Part shown: piece by piece, positions 1 to 13,767 of the stretch
Layout: each line of letters opens with the position of its first letter
How positions within the stretch are numbered: position 1 is the first letter of the stretch
NCBI GenBank assembly: GCA_022577435.1
Contig: JAKOON010000008.1
Coordinates: 13,808,501-13,872,500 of the forward strand
DNA length: 64,000 nt
Reading direction: 5' to 3'
Source of the DNA: Embiotoca jacksoni
Taxonomy: Eukaryota > Chordata > Actinopteri > Embiotocidae
The notes under the pieces: generated by a model
Database searches by the model: none
The model's input: only the letters and a program-made list of their open reading frames with translations
What the model was told of the DNA's origin: nothing
Program-made: the position numbers and the translations under genes

Positions 1-237
1 TTGAAGCTGGCGTGGAAGTCATTAGATTGGCAAAAGCACAAAGCATTGTATAATACTGAGATTTTGACCTGGTGCTGCAGGGAAAGTCAAATAACCACTG
101 AAGTTGTTAGGGGACAAACCACAAAGCCAAGATGATCAACCTTAATGGCAACGTTACAGGAAACGTAGCGGATTACCTAAATCATTGAGATTTATCTTCT
201 TGGGATCATGAACATAAATATACATACATTCTTCCAT

Positions 238-292
238 TATATGTTGATGTATTTCAGCCTGGACCAAAGTGGTGGTCCGACAGACCGACATT
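238..292 (+). repeat. dispersed repeat family A, tail fragment
   Basis: Ends in gtatttcagcctggaccaaa followed by gtggtggtccgac, the typical end of a fish repeat whose longer copies lie at 7500-7790, 23100-23445, 29900-30175 and 53075-53445. Confidence 0.6.
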
Positions 293-815
293 TACTTCTC
301 TCCGTCTGTGCTGTTGTCCAACTTGTTGGGTTAAGTGGCATTTACTGGAAATACAGTCATTGTAAAGCCACTAAATTGCTGTGCGTAATCAGTCATATGC
401 CAATCAAATTTAGAAATGTGTAAATGTGACTAATGCTGCCATCACCATGCTGTTTGTTATGGCCATGTCAGTCAGTGAGCCATCACATCAGAGACATCAC
501 ACTCGACATTTTTCAGATAGATAGTCGTGACGTTTTTCCCAGAAAGAATCAGAATGACCTCCTGAGTTTTACACAACCGCCACCACGAGGTTGACATTTG
601 TTGAGTGAAATATTTCGACAACTACTGAATGGAGATGTTCAAAGTCATGTGTGAGGATGTTGCCGTGCTGATTTGAGTCTGTAGCTCAAGTATAGCCGGA
701 CGGAAGCACTAGCGTGCCTGCAGACTCTTGGTTAGTCACCACACACCATACTGTGCACAACACATAACACAGAGACAGAATATGTCAGAGCACAAACAGA
801 GAAAACCTTTCTCAC

Positions 816-879
816 CTTATCATAATAGGTGAAGAGGGAGTCAAATTCTTTAACTGTGAGTCTGATATCCTGTGTGCAG

Positions 880-951
<72 letters not shown>

Positions 952-3900
952 GGAAAATTGTTAGAAACTAATGGATATTTCTCGAGAGCGGTAAAAGCCC
1001 CACCAGATCCAGAACTGATATTAATCCATGCAGATTATGATAACTGGGACTAGAGTTGAGTTAATCCACATCAGACAGACTAATCCCCCGTCGGAGAGAA
1101 ATTGTTGATCTGCTCTCACAAGCCAACGTGTACATATGGAAAGATACATGACATCATACTGTACATGTGGGGGATCTATGGAGAGTAATACAAATGTTCA
1201 GTTTTAAAGCATCAAAACGGACACGTTGTCCTTCAATGATATTTTCCAGACGAGAATATATAAATGTGCAAAACAATAACATTTTTATATTTTAGCCCTG
1301 GGATGGACTGGCGACCTGTGTGCACCCTGCCTCTCCTCCAGTGTAAGCTGGGATCGGCTACAAATCCCAATCCTCCACCACCTTGTGATCCTCTAAAGGA
1401 TAAGCACCTATAGCTAATGGTATGGAATTTTCATTCTATGTTGCAAATACAAATTTGAGATAAAAAAAAATAAAAAACAAAAGCTGTTTCCCAACACATA
1501 TGAGTGTTTAGAAGAGCTATCATGTTTTGAAAGAAATGTTTCACTGTGATGTGTAATTCCTGATGGATTTAACATGAGTAAACACGCATTTGTATCAAAG
1601 AATACCCATATGTCCATTCAGTGCTTTGATGACAAATAATACCCTTGTAGTGAATCCAATAATGTTGAATTGAACTACTCTGAATCTCCAGTGTCGTCTG
1701 ACACCTGCACATCAGAGAGATGGACGGGACATGAAGGTCCGGGCTTTTTAAATCTTACCTGGAACTTCAGCAGGAAATTCTCCTGGACGGGCAGGAGCCT
1801 GTGGTGAAACACAGAGGCTCGTCAGGTTTCATCTCAGCAGCATCCTCTAAAGAAAAGTAGCCTGTTCTAAACAGACAAACACAGCAAGAGGGACACTCAC
1901 CTCGCCATCTCAGAGAGGCCCAGTTTCCCATCGCCGTTAAGATCAAACATCCTCAGCTACACAGAAACAACAGAGACATTTATCAGGAAATCTCTAAGTA
2001 TGTCACGTCATTATGTTCTGTTGATACAGATATCACATTGAAGTGGGTTTATATGGCAGCATTGTGTGTGTTCAGCCCACAGATACTGGGGGTGCCAGGA
2101 GACACATGGCTGTTCTCAGTAATGGGCTGTAATGTCTGTCATCAACACCTTATGACACTCACAATTGTCTGCGTGTACTCATTGAGCTTCTTTTCATCGT
2201 AGGTTCTGTTAGCCTTCTTCAGTAGGTCTGACAGGAAACCCTGAAGAGAGAAAAAAAAAAAAACTACCAGTCAGTGTTTAGACAATTTAATGCCATGTTA
2301 TACACGGCTGGTGTCCTATAGCAGGTGGATGCCGGTTTTAAAAAGTCCAGGATGATGAAAGCAAGTTGAGTTTTTGTCTTCAAAGGTGCCATAAGATTTA
2401 TTTTGTTCACACAACAGAGAGCATTTTCAGAGGGATGTGTAATGTGCATGAGCAGGTTCAGAGTAGTTTAAGAGTCGAGGATACCAACAGCGTTACACCG
2501 AAGCTCATCATCATCTCAACAAGGGTCAGATTTGTTTACAATAATTACTGCACACATTCATATAACTACTTACTGTATTTTCTATTTTGTTGTGAAATTA
2601 TACACCCACAAATTATAAAAATGAGGTTAACACATAAATAATACTCAGAGGAGCTATGCATCGGATATCACTGCCTTTATGGAAATTACTGGCAGTATAA
2701 TATTCATGCATTGGGGCATTGCTGGGGAGTAACTAGTTAATTCAATATCAAAATAAATATAACTGCAATCCATTAGTTATTGAGAAAAAAAGTATGTCAT
2801 TAAATCACAGTTACTAATAAAAATTCAGTTCAGTTATATCCTCTAGAACAGGGGTGTCAAACTCATTTTAGTTAAGGGGCCACATACTGCCCACTTTGAT
2901 CTCAAGTGGGCCAGACCAGTAAAGACGTCACATTTACGCTGTTTTTGAAGCAATTACTGGATCGATTAAAAAAATTGTACTCATAAACCTCCATATTCTC
3001 ATAGAAATGCAATTTATGTCTTTCTGTAATTTTCACACTTAGCAAAGTCATCTGGCGGGCCGAGCTGGACCCACTGGCGGGCCGGATCCGGCCCGCGGGC
3101 CATATGTTTGACACCCCTGCTCTAGAGCCAAATGACCAAAATATTGGTGATTACAAAGAGGTTACATCTGTATATATTCCTTTTGGTAAAGAGTTTGTAT
3201 GTAGAATATAACATTCATTCTGCATCTTCTCAGCTGTCTACGTTCAGACACACTCAAACTTTTTTGGTTTGCTGTATTGAATTCGCATCGCCTCTCGTCT
3301 GCCAATCAAATCAATATGTATTGCTTTGTGAAACGATGCCAAGGTGTTTGGCGATGTCTTTGGATAACACCAAGAGATATTTAAAAGGTATTTCAGTTGA
3401 GATATTTTAAAGGTTTGACAGCAACCAGTGATGAGTACTGTTGTCAGGTGTATTGTGAGGAATTTTCAGCTTTATTGACCAGTTCACCAGTTTACATTAC
3501 TTTATTAATAAAGTAATTAGAATAGTTACATTGCATTTTAACAAGGTAACAAGTAATCTGTAACCTATTACATTTCAAAAGTTACCTTCCAGACATTGGT
3601 CACTAGGTTAGATCTCAAAGGAAATGTGCATGTTTTTGCAGAGACAAGGGACTAAATGTCACAGTTCATATATTTAAAAAACTGTATGTCAACATTATGA
3701 CTCTACATTGATTAGCTTTATCGCAGTTTTACCTTCAGCTCATTCGATTCAATGTATCCACTGCGGTCAGTGTCATACCTCCGCCAAGCCTGCAGGAGAC
3801 GAGTGACGTTGTCAGAAAACATGTTTCAACTCTGACCACAGTCACAGCAACAAAAAAATAAAAATAAAATAAACTTATACAGAGACTACAGTAAAGAGAA

Positions 3901-6900
3901 AAGACAGTGTCATCTGACATTGTGTAAATATAGAATTTGCTAAAGCCCTTATCAAAGATGGATACCTAAACCCTTCGAGCACTCACTGCCTTTCCCCTGC
4001 AGAAAGCAGGTCCATTCATAATGTATGGCTGTCTGAGAATAGCTTTAACACACAGAACAGCCTGAACATCAAACCACTGAAAACCCTCCTAAAACACAGT
4101 GCTCCAAGTGTGTGTATGTTTGGGGTATTTTCAATCACAGTGGACCAGATGTTTGATGCGGCACAGTTTTTTTCTGAAATTAATTCATATCGATGGTTTG
4201 ATGGAGAGTGGATCAAATCTGGGGTTTTAATTCTGGTGAAGCATTAAACATCCATGTAAAACATTCAGTTTATGGTAGTTAGAGGTGCTTCTCGGGCTAC
4301 TTACTATTTAGCCACGTTAACTAATTAAGCATGAGCCATTTACAATACTAATGAACTTTATTTTAGTTTTTTTTTAGTTTTTTTCATTTCAACAATTCAT
4401 CAAAACACCTTGATGAATTGAGTTGATGAGTTCCAGATGAAGCATCCAGGTTTTAAATTAACAATTTACACCCTGACTGGACTGTCTCCACATGAGACAG
4501 GCGTCCTAACTTGGCAGGGAAGCAAAAAGAATTGACGGGCAGCTGAAAACGTTTCCCACAGGATGGACTGTGACGGCAGACTGACTTGATGCAGTTGTGA
4601 GGAAATTTCACAGCTCAGTAAAGTTTATTAGTTTATCAGGCAGTGAGCAACTTTCCCTCAAAAATATGGGACTCCAATAGAAACACAGAAGGAACAAGAC
4701 TAGTTCTTCACAGTCAATAAAATAAATGGGTTTCGATGAGCTTGAGAGGTGGGGGACACAGATGTGAATATATACAAACTACTTACTGCCATGAATTGAG
4801 CACTGGATCCAACAAACTCTCTGAAACAGAGCAGGAAGTTTTCTTCTGTGGGCAGAATCTGAGCCAACTACAGACGAATACATAAAGAGACAGGAGGATT
4901 TCTGTTCCAGAGACTTGCACTTTACATTTATGATTACGACCGGAAACGTTTAAAAAATATAGGCTTTATTTAAATATGTTTTTTAGAATATTTTTTTTCA
5001 TTTTTAACTTTATTAGAAAGCTTGATGATGAAGATACAGAGGACAAGCATAGAGACACGGAGGAATGAACAGGGGTGGAGGATGAGTCTTTACCAGGTGA
5101 CCACCTCAGAGGCAGCTGTGTCTAATTGATACTCACCTCTGACATTTCAATTCTCCCATCAGCATTCTTGTCAAAGTTGGCCATGAACTCCCTCATCTGT
5201 TCTTTGAACATAGTATGTGAGGGATCCTGTAACCACATTAAATCACACATATTAAAATATCTTAACTGATTATTTTAAAGATTACACTTATATCCTCAGT
5301 TTTGTATCTCCATCCCAACAAGGTTTTCTATCAACAGATTAGCAATCAGTGTCAATTAACCGATGTGGCAAGTTGCTAAACTTATTTTTAAAATGTTCAA
5401 TGAAAATATATTTCATTTATTTTGTGCCCTAATGTCTAGAAATCCACAGCATTGGTTAATGTTGGAGAAAAATTGCTTGTACACCTCCAAATAACAAGCC
5501 TTCGCTACCTAAATGTAGCATGTCCTACCCTGGAACAAATGTCACCAGAGAACATAATAGAAGGAGCACGTATTGTGTGTAAATATAAGAATATGTAAAA
5601 ATCCAGAAATTATCATAATGTAAACATAATTTCTAGAATACGGGATTGCCTATATAATTGGAATTAATATATCCTTTTTTATTTTGTCAGATGAAGGTTT
5701 AAAGGTGAAATTCAAACTGACTTTATATTTCTGGTCCCCTGCAGTGTGCAGAGATGTGCTCCACCAGCGCACACTCACCACGCCTGTTCCTCGTCTTGCA
5801 GTCTCCAGCTCTTTGAAGAAGTTCTCCAGCTCCTTCCCTTCAATGTAACCGTTTCCTGTGGCGCACCAGAGGAACAAAATTAGTTTGGCACAAATGATGT
5901 TATGAAGCTTTTAAGTCGCTTCAAGCTTTGTTGACCGTTCAAAAAGTTTGATTAAAGGCTTAGATGTGGATGAAAGATTAAAGGTCACATGGGGTCTTTA
6001 GATTGTGGAACAGTCGCCAACGTTGAGTGCTGGTCCAGCCTAAAGTCCTCTGTGACCGAACCCCAAGTAAGCAGTTTATAGGATTGTACACACAGTCTAC
6101 ACATTCTTACAGCTGTACTTAAATATCTGTTTCAAGCAGTATTTACTTAGTTTAGCCCTGAATTCAGCGCACAAATCGAAACACAACTCTGGGACACTAA
6201 TATTCATGACTTTATTGAATCTTGGAGCTCCGAAACATTTGAAAATAAGACTACCAGATGTTATATCATCTCTACACAACTGAAAACCTTTAACTGAATG
6301 CTAACTTGAAGGCACGGCACACAAAAACAAGGTTATGTCTTAGAGACAATCTTCTATTCACATGTATATATCTCATGCCAAATTGACATTTATCTGTAGC
6401 AGGGACTGCAGAGATTCACTGATGTGCTGCAGCAGGGGGGGGGGGGGGAAACAGACCATAACAGTGCTGTCCAGTGCTGTTGGGGTGTAAGCAGTATAAT
6501 GAGAGTAAGCAGTATAATGAGTGTTTTCTTGCCTAAAAGGGGGAAAGTGGGCAGTCAGATTGATGCTTATTGGGGCATTCTGTCCCTCTGTGTGGATTTG
6601 TACTTCTTATGACAGTCACATGACTGGATGATTTAATACAATAATTTTCTCCACTGGTTTGTCTGCAAGTCGAAGGGTGACATATAGGACATCCAGCGTT
6701 CCTTTTTTAATCAAAAGAGTGTGCCCCACCTGTCTACAATCCGAGTGGGGATTGGGGGTTTGTGCCTTTTATCGTACAAAAATAGATAAAATTGTTATTT
6801 CAATTCAGAATATAACAGTTGTACAGAATAAAATGCAGAGATTCACCCTGCTCTCGTCTTCATCTCTTAATCTGTTATCCTCATCTCCTTTCCTTTTTGA

Positions 6901-9900
6901 TCATTTTCTCCCTCACCTCCCCCCTGCCTCCCATGCTTCTGCCCTGCTTCATTTACACACTGTATCTGATAGGTGCGCCACGTCACCATCTGTGTTTTGG
7001 TCGAGCTGGTGTTTTAGATATAAGCAAATCAGTGCAGAAGCACAGAGCTCTGGGTGCAAAAACATAGCGAACCAATACAACAAAATAAAGGCTGCACGGC
7101 TGATGACTTAATCTTCAGCTCAGTTTCACGTTTCATTATTCACAATTTCTTATCAGCAATTGACATTTAAATTCAATAATGGTTGAAACACACCTCATCA
7201 GAAAAACCATCCCGATCTGCAACAGTGTATGTATTAATATGGGAAGGATAGTTTTCATATTCATTCACAATTTATGTTAAAAGAAATCACCATGTGCGAA
7301 GAGCCTAACATCAAATCATCTGTCAGGACTCTGGACATGATCAAAACTTTTGCATCATCCTTCACACCTTATAATTCACAGTGAAGTCTTAGATCAGTTA
7401 ATGTTTGACAGAGGAAAGCGTGAAAGGAACATGAACTTAATGAAGGAGAAACAGCAGCGCTCGTAGCTCTGTGAGGCTCTACACCGCTTGTCTTAAGGTA
7501 CATGCTGATGTCAGCGTGGTCAAATGTTGATTTTTATGATGTTTACCATCTTCATTTATCAAATTAGCATGTTAACATTTGCACTAAACACAATAAAAGG
7601 TTGAGGCTGATAGGAATGTCAGTAGTTTTGTAGGAATTTGGCCAAACAAAAAAAGAAAAATATTAACATTTTGACCTTATGATGGCACAATATGGGGAGT
7701 TAAAGGATTACCAAATTATGTTTCATCCTGAGGCTGACATGAAAGACTGGGCCAAATTAATATTTGTATTAATTAATAGAGTAATATCTCATAGTTTCTA
7801 TAGATGGTTGATTGACCAACAAGCTGATGTTGCCTTCTGATTTTAAGCCACAGTGTGACTAAAACAATTGCTTAAAATAGTACATTCTGTGTAATTCAGA
7901 CCCTTGTAAAGTTACTCTGCTGGATATTTATTTGTACTTTTATTTATAGGGAATTGACAATGAAGTGCAAATCAAAATTATGTTTACAAATTTGTGCACA
8001 AACTTCCATAGAAATATATTGTTACCTTGTGACCACTGCCTCAGTAGTTCCCACTGTTAACTAAAGCTGTCTGCAGCTGTTACGCAGACCACATTTGGTC
8101 ATGTGTAAAAAAAAAATCATGTAAGAAGGGCATTATACACAACTTACTATGCATCATAGTTTCAGCACAGAGGAGGGAGCGCTAGGCCAAGACTTATGTA
8201 TCCAAGCGCATTCTTCTTGATTTTTGAGGACATGGAAATGCCAAAGTGAGAGTATCTGATGCCTTTTTCCGACCCATGTTCCCACAGTGCAGATAACTGC
8301 TGGCCATATGACTGGCCAAAAAACAAATCCTGCTCGAGGAAATTCCACTGAAAGCCGTTAACCACCTTGTTCTCCTAATATCTTATAAAAATGTATGAAT
8401 GAAGTCTAATTCATTTCCTGAATTAAATAGGTACCCTCAAGTTTTCTTCTTTTTTTAAATATATTTTTCTGTTACAGAATGATTAAATGAAGGTGATTAA
8501 ATACAGTACAAAGTTTCTCAAGTTGTAAAAGAACAAATAATCTCTGATGATGAATGCATGTGTTCAAACTCTGCGACTTGTAATAAAGTAAAGTGTTCTC
8601 AGTTCATTGGGACACACAGTTAGGGTTTAGTTGCGATCCAAATCTCAGCTGCCACACTGAGCGCCCCACTGCACACTGAGCAGATGCACTCTTCTTTTTT
8701 CCCCACAGCATTTTCAAACACAGCTCAACTGCTGATTGCTCGATGGCACCTCGAAAACAATTCAGCTGCCTGGCGCACAATGACTGAAAACAATCAAAAG
8801 GGTTTAAATGGGTGACTGTTTCATCCCTTGGGTGAGCCCACATGAGGTCCTGCATGCAGAAATATCACTCTTCAGCTGGACGAGTTGCTATACTTTGTAT
8901 AATTGATAGAAAAACCTGTTTCATTCTTTGTATTTCATCCACAGTGGAGCCATCTTTTCCTTCAAATTCGGACTTGTTCTATTTGTTCTCGTTCTCGTTG
9001 CAGCCAATAGCAGGGACGCCCCGGTCACTCACTGCTGCCCTGCAGCTGTGGTCAAGAAAACAATCAGTCGAAGCCATGATGCCGTCTTAGTCATCAGGAG
9101 TCCGTCGCAAGCGCGGCCCCAAAACAGACTGTTTTACAGTGAGTGAGCAGAAGACTCTGTGTTTACTGTGAGTGACACTATGCATGTAAAGAGTATCCTG
9201 TATGAATTTGATTAACAGTCTCTCACCGGCTCTGACAAGATCATAAGGTCTGTAGAGGAGTTACAAACTCTATTTTGCTTAAAATTTGCTGGATCCGATT
9301 TTTCTGCAGTCAGACATGTCTGCTAAACGTAATAGTTTATGTACTAATGATGGTATTATAATTAAGGTAATGCTTTAAATATTTTGTCCCGGAGGAGCCC
9401 AACAGATTTCAGATGAGAGGGGGAAGTCCAATAATTACCTTCTTTACCCTCATTGATGCTGATGAGCTGCCCTTGAGCAAGACATTTAATCCCTGAGTTT
9501 GTCCAGTGAAGCTGCTTAAAGACGATGGTTTGAAAAAAAAAAAAAAAAAGTCACTGCAGCTGTCAAGCCCTTCTGGATCAATTAGCCATCGATCACGGGG
9601 CCATTTAAACTAAAGAACTCCAACAATGTCTGCTGATTGCTCTGATAAAACCCTGCTATACAATTCAGAAACAGTTTTATTCTCGTAATACAGACGCTCC
9701 TGTAAGTGTTTTAGACATGACCTGTTTTAAGATCAGTGGCTCCTGAAAAGCTGTGGCCATCTTCTGATCTGTCACCACTGTGGTCCTTAGGCATACAAAC
9801 GACCAAAGTACATTTACTCAGCTAATGACTTACTTTATGTGAGAATTTCCATTTTTATGTGACTGCAGACCTCTTCAGATTTCAGAGGTGCATTCGTTCC

Positions 9901-10644
9901 CCACTGATTGCATAATTGCCATACAGTCCATGTTATTAGAGCTGCAATGACTATTTTCATTATTGATTAATATCTTGATAACTTTTGTGACTTCCAATTA
10001 GAGGAAAACAGTATTTAAAAAAGGCCATCACAATTTCCAGAGTCAACACATCAAAAACCCAAAGAAGAGCAGCCTCACAGAACACCAAGAAAACCTGCAA
10101 ATATGAAAAAAGGGAAGGTTTACATTAGAAACTAGCTCTGACTGATATAGATTTAAGTGCACAACAGCATGAAAACTAGGTCAGTTCAGCTCGATCCTTT
10201 TCAACTTCAACAATAAACAGCAGCTCATAGTATCAGTAATGATAATCATTATAATAAAAAGGCATGTTCTGCCTGCACAATGATCATTTTCAGTTTCGAT
10301 ACTGTAATTACATTTTATATTCATAATTATTTACTTTGACTTCAGTCAAATTTGGAAAGTGAGTTTTCCATTAATGGAGGATCTTCTACCAGTGGCAGTG
10401 TGCAGCACAAACACACACGTGTTTATATGGCTGTCTTTGTGAGGACATTCATCGATATAATGCATTCAGTAGCTCCTTACCCAAACCGTAACCATCACAA
10501 CCAAGTCTTAACCCTCAAACAGCCTTTTAAAGGAATGTGAATAAGTAAGGACAGGCCAAAATGTCCTTACTCAAAATGTCCTCACTCCGATGGTGTAAGA
10601 CTTAAACTGGCCCTTGCAAAGATAGTTGCACAAGTGCACAAGTA

Positions 10645-10680
<36 letters not shown>

Positions 10681-10773
10681 ACTCTCCAGTTCATTACCAG
10701 TAAGCTCTTGGATTCAGAAGCTCCACCCAACAAAATCCAGGAGAAAACATCCTCTCTGGCATCTTCATCTCTT

Positions 10774-10815
<42 letters not shown>

Positions 10816-11491
10816 TCTCTCTTTCTCTCTCTTCCTCTCTCTCTCTTTCTCTCTCTCCCCCTCCTCTTCATCCTCATCTCTCCCTCCCCCATCTCTCCTG
10901 GCATTCTTTGCATCTTTCAGCCCCCCCCCCCCTTTTAACTCTCTCCTCTCCCTCTTTCCCAGCCTCTCTTTCTAACTGAGTTTTCTCATTTTGCCTGAAT
11001 CCAGCGTAAATGCTCTGAAATATTTCATAGCAAACACAGTAAGGCACAAAATGCAGCCTGTTGTAGTGGCACCATCCAACAAAAATCACAGACACGAAAG
11101 TAAAAAAAATGTAAACTGACATCACAAATATTTTCTATACAGCTGGTATTCATTTCAAATTAGCTGGAGTAAATACAGACGAGTAATTTTGTCAGTGCTA
11201 GTCATATTGCTGTACTGATGTTGCAGCTTTTGACTCGATTTTACTGAATTATTTTAAAAACGCAGAAGAGGGATTAAACTTTCTGGAATACGTTGAATAA
11301 AAACCTCCGTTTCTAAAAACGCATCCCTCTCAATTAGATATTTAGCTTCCAATTGATCTCACTTAATTCCACGTTCATCACTCTTGAGCGCACTGACCGT
11401 CTGCATCAAAATGTTTCCAGATGTCGATGAACTGCGCTGCGGTGAGCTCAGCCAGGTGCAGGTGGGGCGGCTGCTGCGCTTGAGTTGCCAT
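816..11491 (-). CDS. calb2: calretinin (calbindin 2), partial, exons 1-9
   Basis: Cytosolic EF-hand calcium buffer of neurons and retina (family knowledge). Coding exons read on the minus strand: 11491-11398, 5855-5779, 5226-5137, 4867-4787, 3789-3733, 2240-2163, 1956-1901, 1798-1759, 869-816. All have AG acceptors and GT donors and keep frame, giving 209 residues. The start MATQAQQPPHLHLAEL is the calretinin N terminus. EF-hand loops are seen at residues 29-40 (DADGNGYIEGKE), 76-87 (DKNADGRIEMSE), 120-131 (DTDRSGYIESNE) and 164-175 (DLNGDGKLGLSE); the fifth begins at D208 at the end of exon 9. Calretinin is about 271 residues, so the last two exons (about 62 codons) should lie left of position 1; I did not find them at 1-815. 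Exon 9 (DIRLTVKEFDSLFTYYDK) is less typical than the rest. calb2a versus calb2b is undecided. Calbindin 1 is less likely because of the N terminus. Confidence 0.95.
883..949. repeat. (GA)n microsatellite beside calb2 exon 9
   Basis: About 33 uninterrupted GA units on the plus strand. On the transcribed strand it is (CT)n, lying about a dozen bases upstream of the AG acceptor of calb2 exon 9, so it makes up the polypyrimidine tract of intron 8. Confidence 0.95.
1296..1424 (+). repeat. interspersed repeat, copy 1 (LINE-tail-like)
   Basis: Contains gggatggactggcgacct and aaggataagcacctatag, matching a fish repeat ending in a gataagcggtatag-like tail. The copy at 60131-60290 is in the opposite orientation. 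Lies in calb2 intron 8; divergent, no coding sequence. Confidence 0.6.
2722..3598. mobile_element. non-autonomous DNA element in calb2 intron 5, interrupted by a MITE
   Basis: Begins tgctggggagtaact and ends agttaccttccagaca. The ends form imperfect inverted repeats around GTAACT, and internal stretches such as gtaatctgtaacctattac are typical of an abundant fish element type. The body is split by the hAT-like MITE at 2849-3119. Borders are approximate and the superfamily is not certain. Confidence 0.5.
2849..3119. mobile_element. hAT-like MITE with 8-bp target duplication
   Basis: 271 bp with terminal inverted repeats CAGGGGTGTCAAAC / GTTTGACACCCCTG. Flanks are CTCTAGAA (2841-2848) and CTCTAGAG (3120-3127), an 8-bp target-site duplication with one mismatch, as expected of hAT transposition. 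A GC-rich core (gggccggatccggcccgcgg) lies near the right end. No coding capacity. Confidence 0.85.
7500..7790 (+). repeat. dispersed repeat family A
   Basis: Shares the series atgtttaccatcttcattta, agcatgttaacatttgcac and gaggctgataggaatgtcag with the copies at 53 kb and 23 kb, then a cctgaggctgacatga segment. Lies in calb2 intron 1. No coding sequence. Confidence 0.6.
10648..10860. repeat. (AC)n and (CT)n microsatellites in calb2 intron 1
   Basis: (AC)14 at 10648-10676 and a mostly pure (CT)n at 10778-10860 that decays into C/T-rich sequence up to about 10960, including a 12-base C run near 10920. Confidence 0.9.
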
Positions 11492-11594
11492 CTCTGCTGT
11501 TTCTCCCTCCTTTGAGTGGTCTGGAATAGTTGGAGGTAAACTTTTCCCGGTGTAGAGCTCCTCGGTTGTGTGAGCTGCCCCTCCTCAGCCGGAG

Positions 11595-11602
11595 CTTTTA
11601 AA
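11595..11602 (-). promoter_or_regulatory. possible TATA-like element of calb2
   Basis: The minus strand reads TTTAAAAG about 105 bp upstream of the calb2 ATG, inside a short GC-rich, CpG-containing stretch (about 11560-11650). Spacing would fit a 5'UTR of roughly 75 bases. Assigned by position and consensus only. Confidence 0.3.
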
Positions 11603-12390
11603 CCACCCGCGGCGTCCGCGCTTCTCCTGCCCGCCACACGGGGGCGCATCCACCGTTAAGAGAGCCAGCCTCCTGCCAGCTACAGCAGGAGACCAATTAC
11701 AGGAGGAGGGTGAGGATGGGAGGAGGAAGGCTTTGCATATGAGTTACCATTAACTGCTGTCCAGGCTGCTGGTTTGATAGCTGGATCATTATACATCATC
11801 CAATCCTGCTGCTCCCCTGAGGAAAAAATTACATCAAACAATTTATTCTACAGCGAGGCGCTCCGCTGGCTCCTCTCGGATCCACTAGGATCTATGTCAT
11901 CCACGTCTCTTTCAATAATGCCTCTGCCTGCATTGTGAATTGTCAGATAAAGCCTGAATAAATTAAATATCCCATCCCAGGGGCCACAACACCTCAGGAG
12001 GAGGAACTCAAAACAATAATAATAAAAAAAAAAAAAAAGTGCATTGATGTACACGTCATGCTCCAGTAAAGGCCGCATATCCTTCCAAATCTCCTGTTCA
12101 CTGTCTGCTGAGTTTTGAATTTACTTATTAAATGAGACTACGCCCTTCCTCTACTCGCTGCTTTTAATTTCATCTCCCTCCCCCGTCTTTCCCTCCTGCT
12201 GTGGTGCTTCTCCGTCTCTGGTTTGGACTCCACAAGGTGGTGTGAAGGATGGATGCCGTGGTGGGGGAGGGCGTTTAGATGCAGAAGAATAAGGAGACAC
12301 TTTATCTCCTCCCTGCAGGGCTGTGTGCTGCTGATCAGAGAGAAACGGAGGAAAATGAAAACAGAAAGAGAGTTGAAGAAGGCAGATAAT

Positions 12391-12392
<2 letters not shown>

Positions 12393-12430
<38 letters not shown>
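12393..12430. repeat. (GT)19 microsatellite
   Basis: Uninterrupted GT run about 0.9 kb upstream of the calb2 start codon. Confidence 0.95.
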
Positions 12431-12431
<1 letters not shown>

Positions 12432-12793
12432 CTTGCATGTAGTATAATATGTACGACTACTCTGTGTGAAAGACAGAAAGGGAGGGAGGGGAGATATTTA
12501 TAGGAACTCCCCTTGTAAAGCCTAAACTGTATGAATAATAATCAAAGAATTTATAGGATTCGTTTGCGGAGCTCTGAGCTCTCTGTTGAAAGTGCTGGAA
12601 GGTAAGTGATGTGAAGAGTACTGGAGCGGTGTGGGATATGAGAGGGACAGGGATGGAAGGGAGACGACGTTAATGGATCACTGATCACCTCTCAAATGGA
12701 AAGGTGTCATGTGGATATGAACATGCATGTGCACACTCACGTAGCTACAGAGCGATGAACACACAGACATGTCTGAACACAAAGTCAAGTAAG

Positions 12794-12854
12794 TACGCAC
12801 ACGCACGCACACACGCGCGCGCGCACGCACACACACGCGCACACACACACACAC
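12794..12854. repeat. alternating purine-pyrimidine (AC/GC)n tract
   Basis: About 60 bp of strictly alternating A/G and C including gcgcgcgcgc, the base order that favours Z-DNA. Confidence 0.85.
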
Positions 12855-13766
12855 CTAAATCAGGCAGGCTGTGGTGTTAAGTTTGCATGCGAGTCGTTGC
12901 ACTTTTCCTGGATCGCAGATTATGGATAATTTTGCAATCCTGTTAATGGTGTATTAAACACACCATAGGAAATTTTGATTAGTTAAAGTAGCTCAGTGTT
13001 GCTATTTAACATAGAAAATGAAATCAGGATTCAGAAGGCCAGGTGTTTAAGAGGCTTTTCAGTTCACTTTAATTATCTGAAAGGCAGCAACAACGCCGCA
13101 TCTTTTGGTTTTATGCAGAATTATATGCGGGATCATGAGCACAAATCCAACCTGAGTTTATACACAAAGAGAAGTGATTATTTCAAAAATAATAAAATGA
13201 CAACCCATAGTGAGAATGCAGGCTTAGTCTTTCTCAGTGATCACTGACTGAAATAGTCTTATTTAAATAAAGTCAGATAGTGCAGGTTGGCTCTGAGGGT
13301 AATTGGATTTTGTTATAGATGATTATTACCTCCAGTGTCTGCTGCTGTTTCACATCTGTCCTGCTCAAATCAATGAAAGTCTTTGCTCCAACAACTCTTT
13401 CTCAGCCCGTTCACTCTCTCTTTCTCCATCCATGAGGAAAGACACAAGTACAACCGAAGCTTCCAATGCCAGCTTTTAAAATGGAGGTTGCGTGAGGTTT
13501 TCATGATAGGATACTTGTGTTTGAGAAAAATGTGGAGCCCGGAACATTATAATAAACATTAGTGCCTTCTAAACACAAACGCATTAAATGCAGCTGTGCA
13601 ACTGCCTTTCTCAGCTAAATCTGGCTCATCTCTGCCGTGAGAATCAGCCCGCTGCTGATTAACATGAGTAAATACGGCCAGCAGGAGACACAGATGCTGT
13701 AAAGTCCAGTAGAGAGAAATAAGACATAAAAAGAACCTCTAAAACATTGTCCAGCATATTACCCGA

Positions 13767-13767
<1 letters not shown>

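Noticed and set aside
6659..7111. A 150-codon plus-strand open frame in calb2 intron 1
   Set aside because: No domain, no splice support, and it lies in unremarkable T/C-rich intronic DNA.
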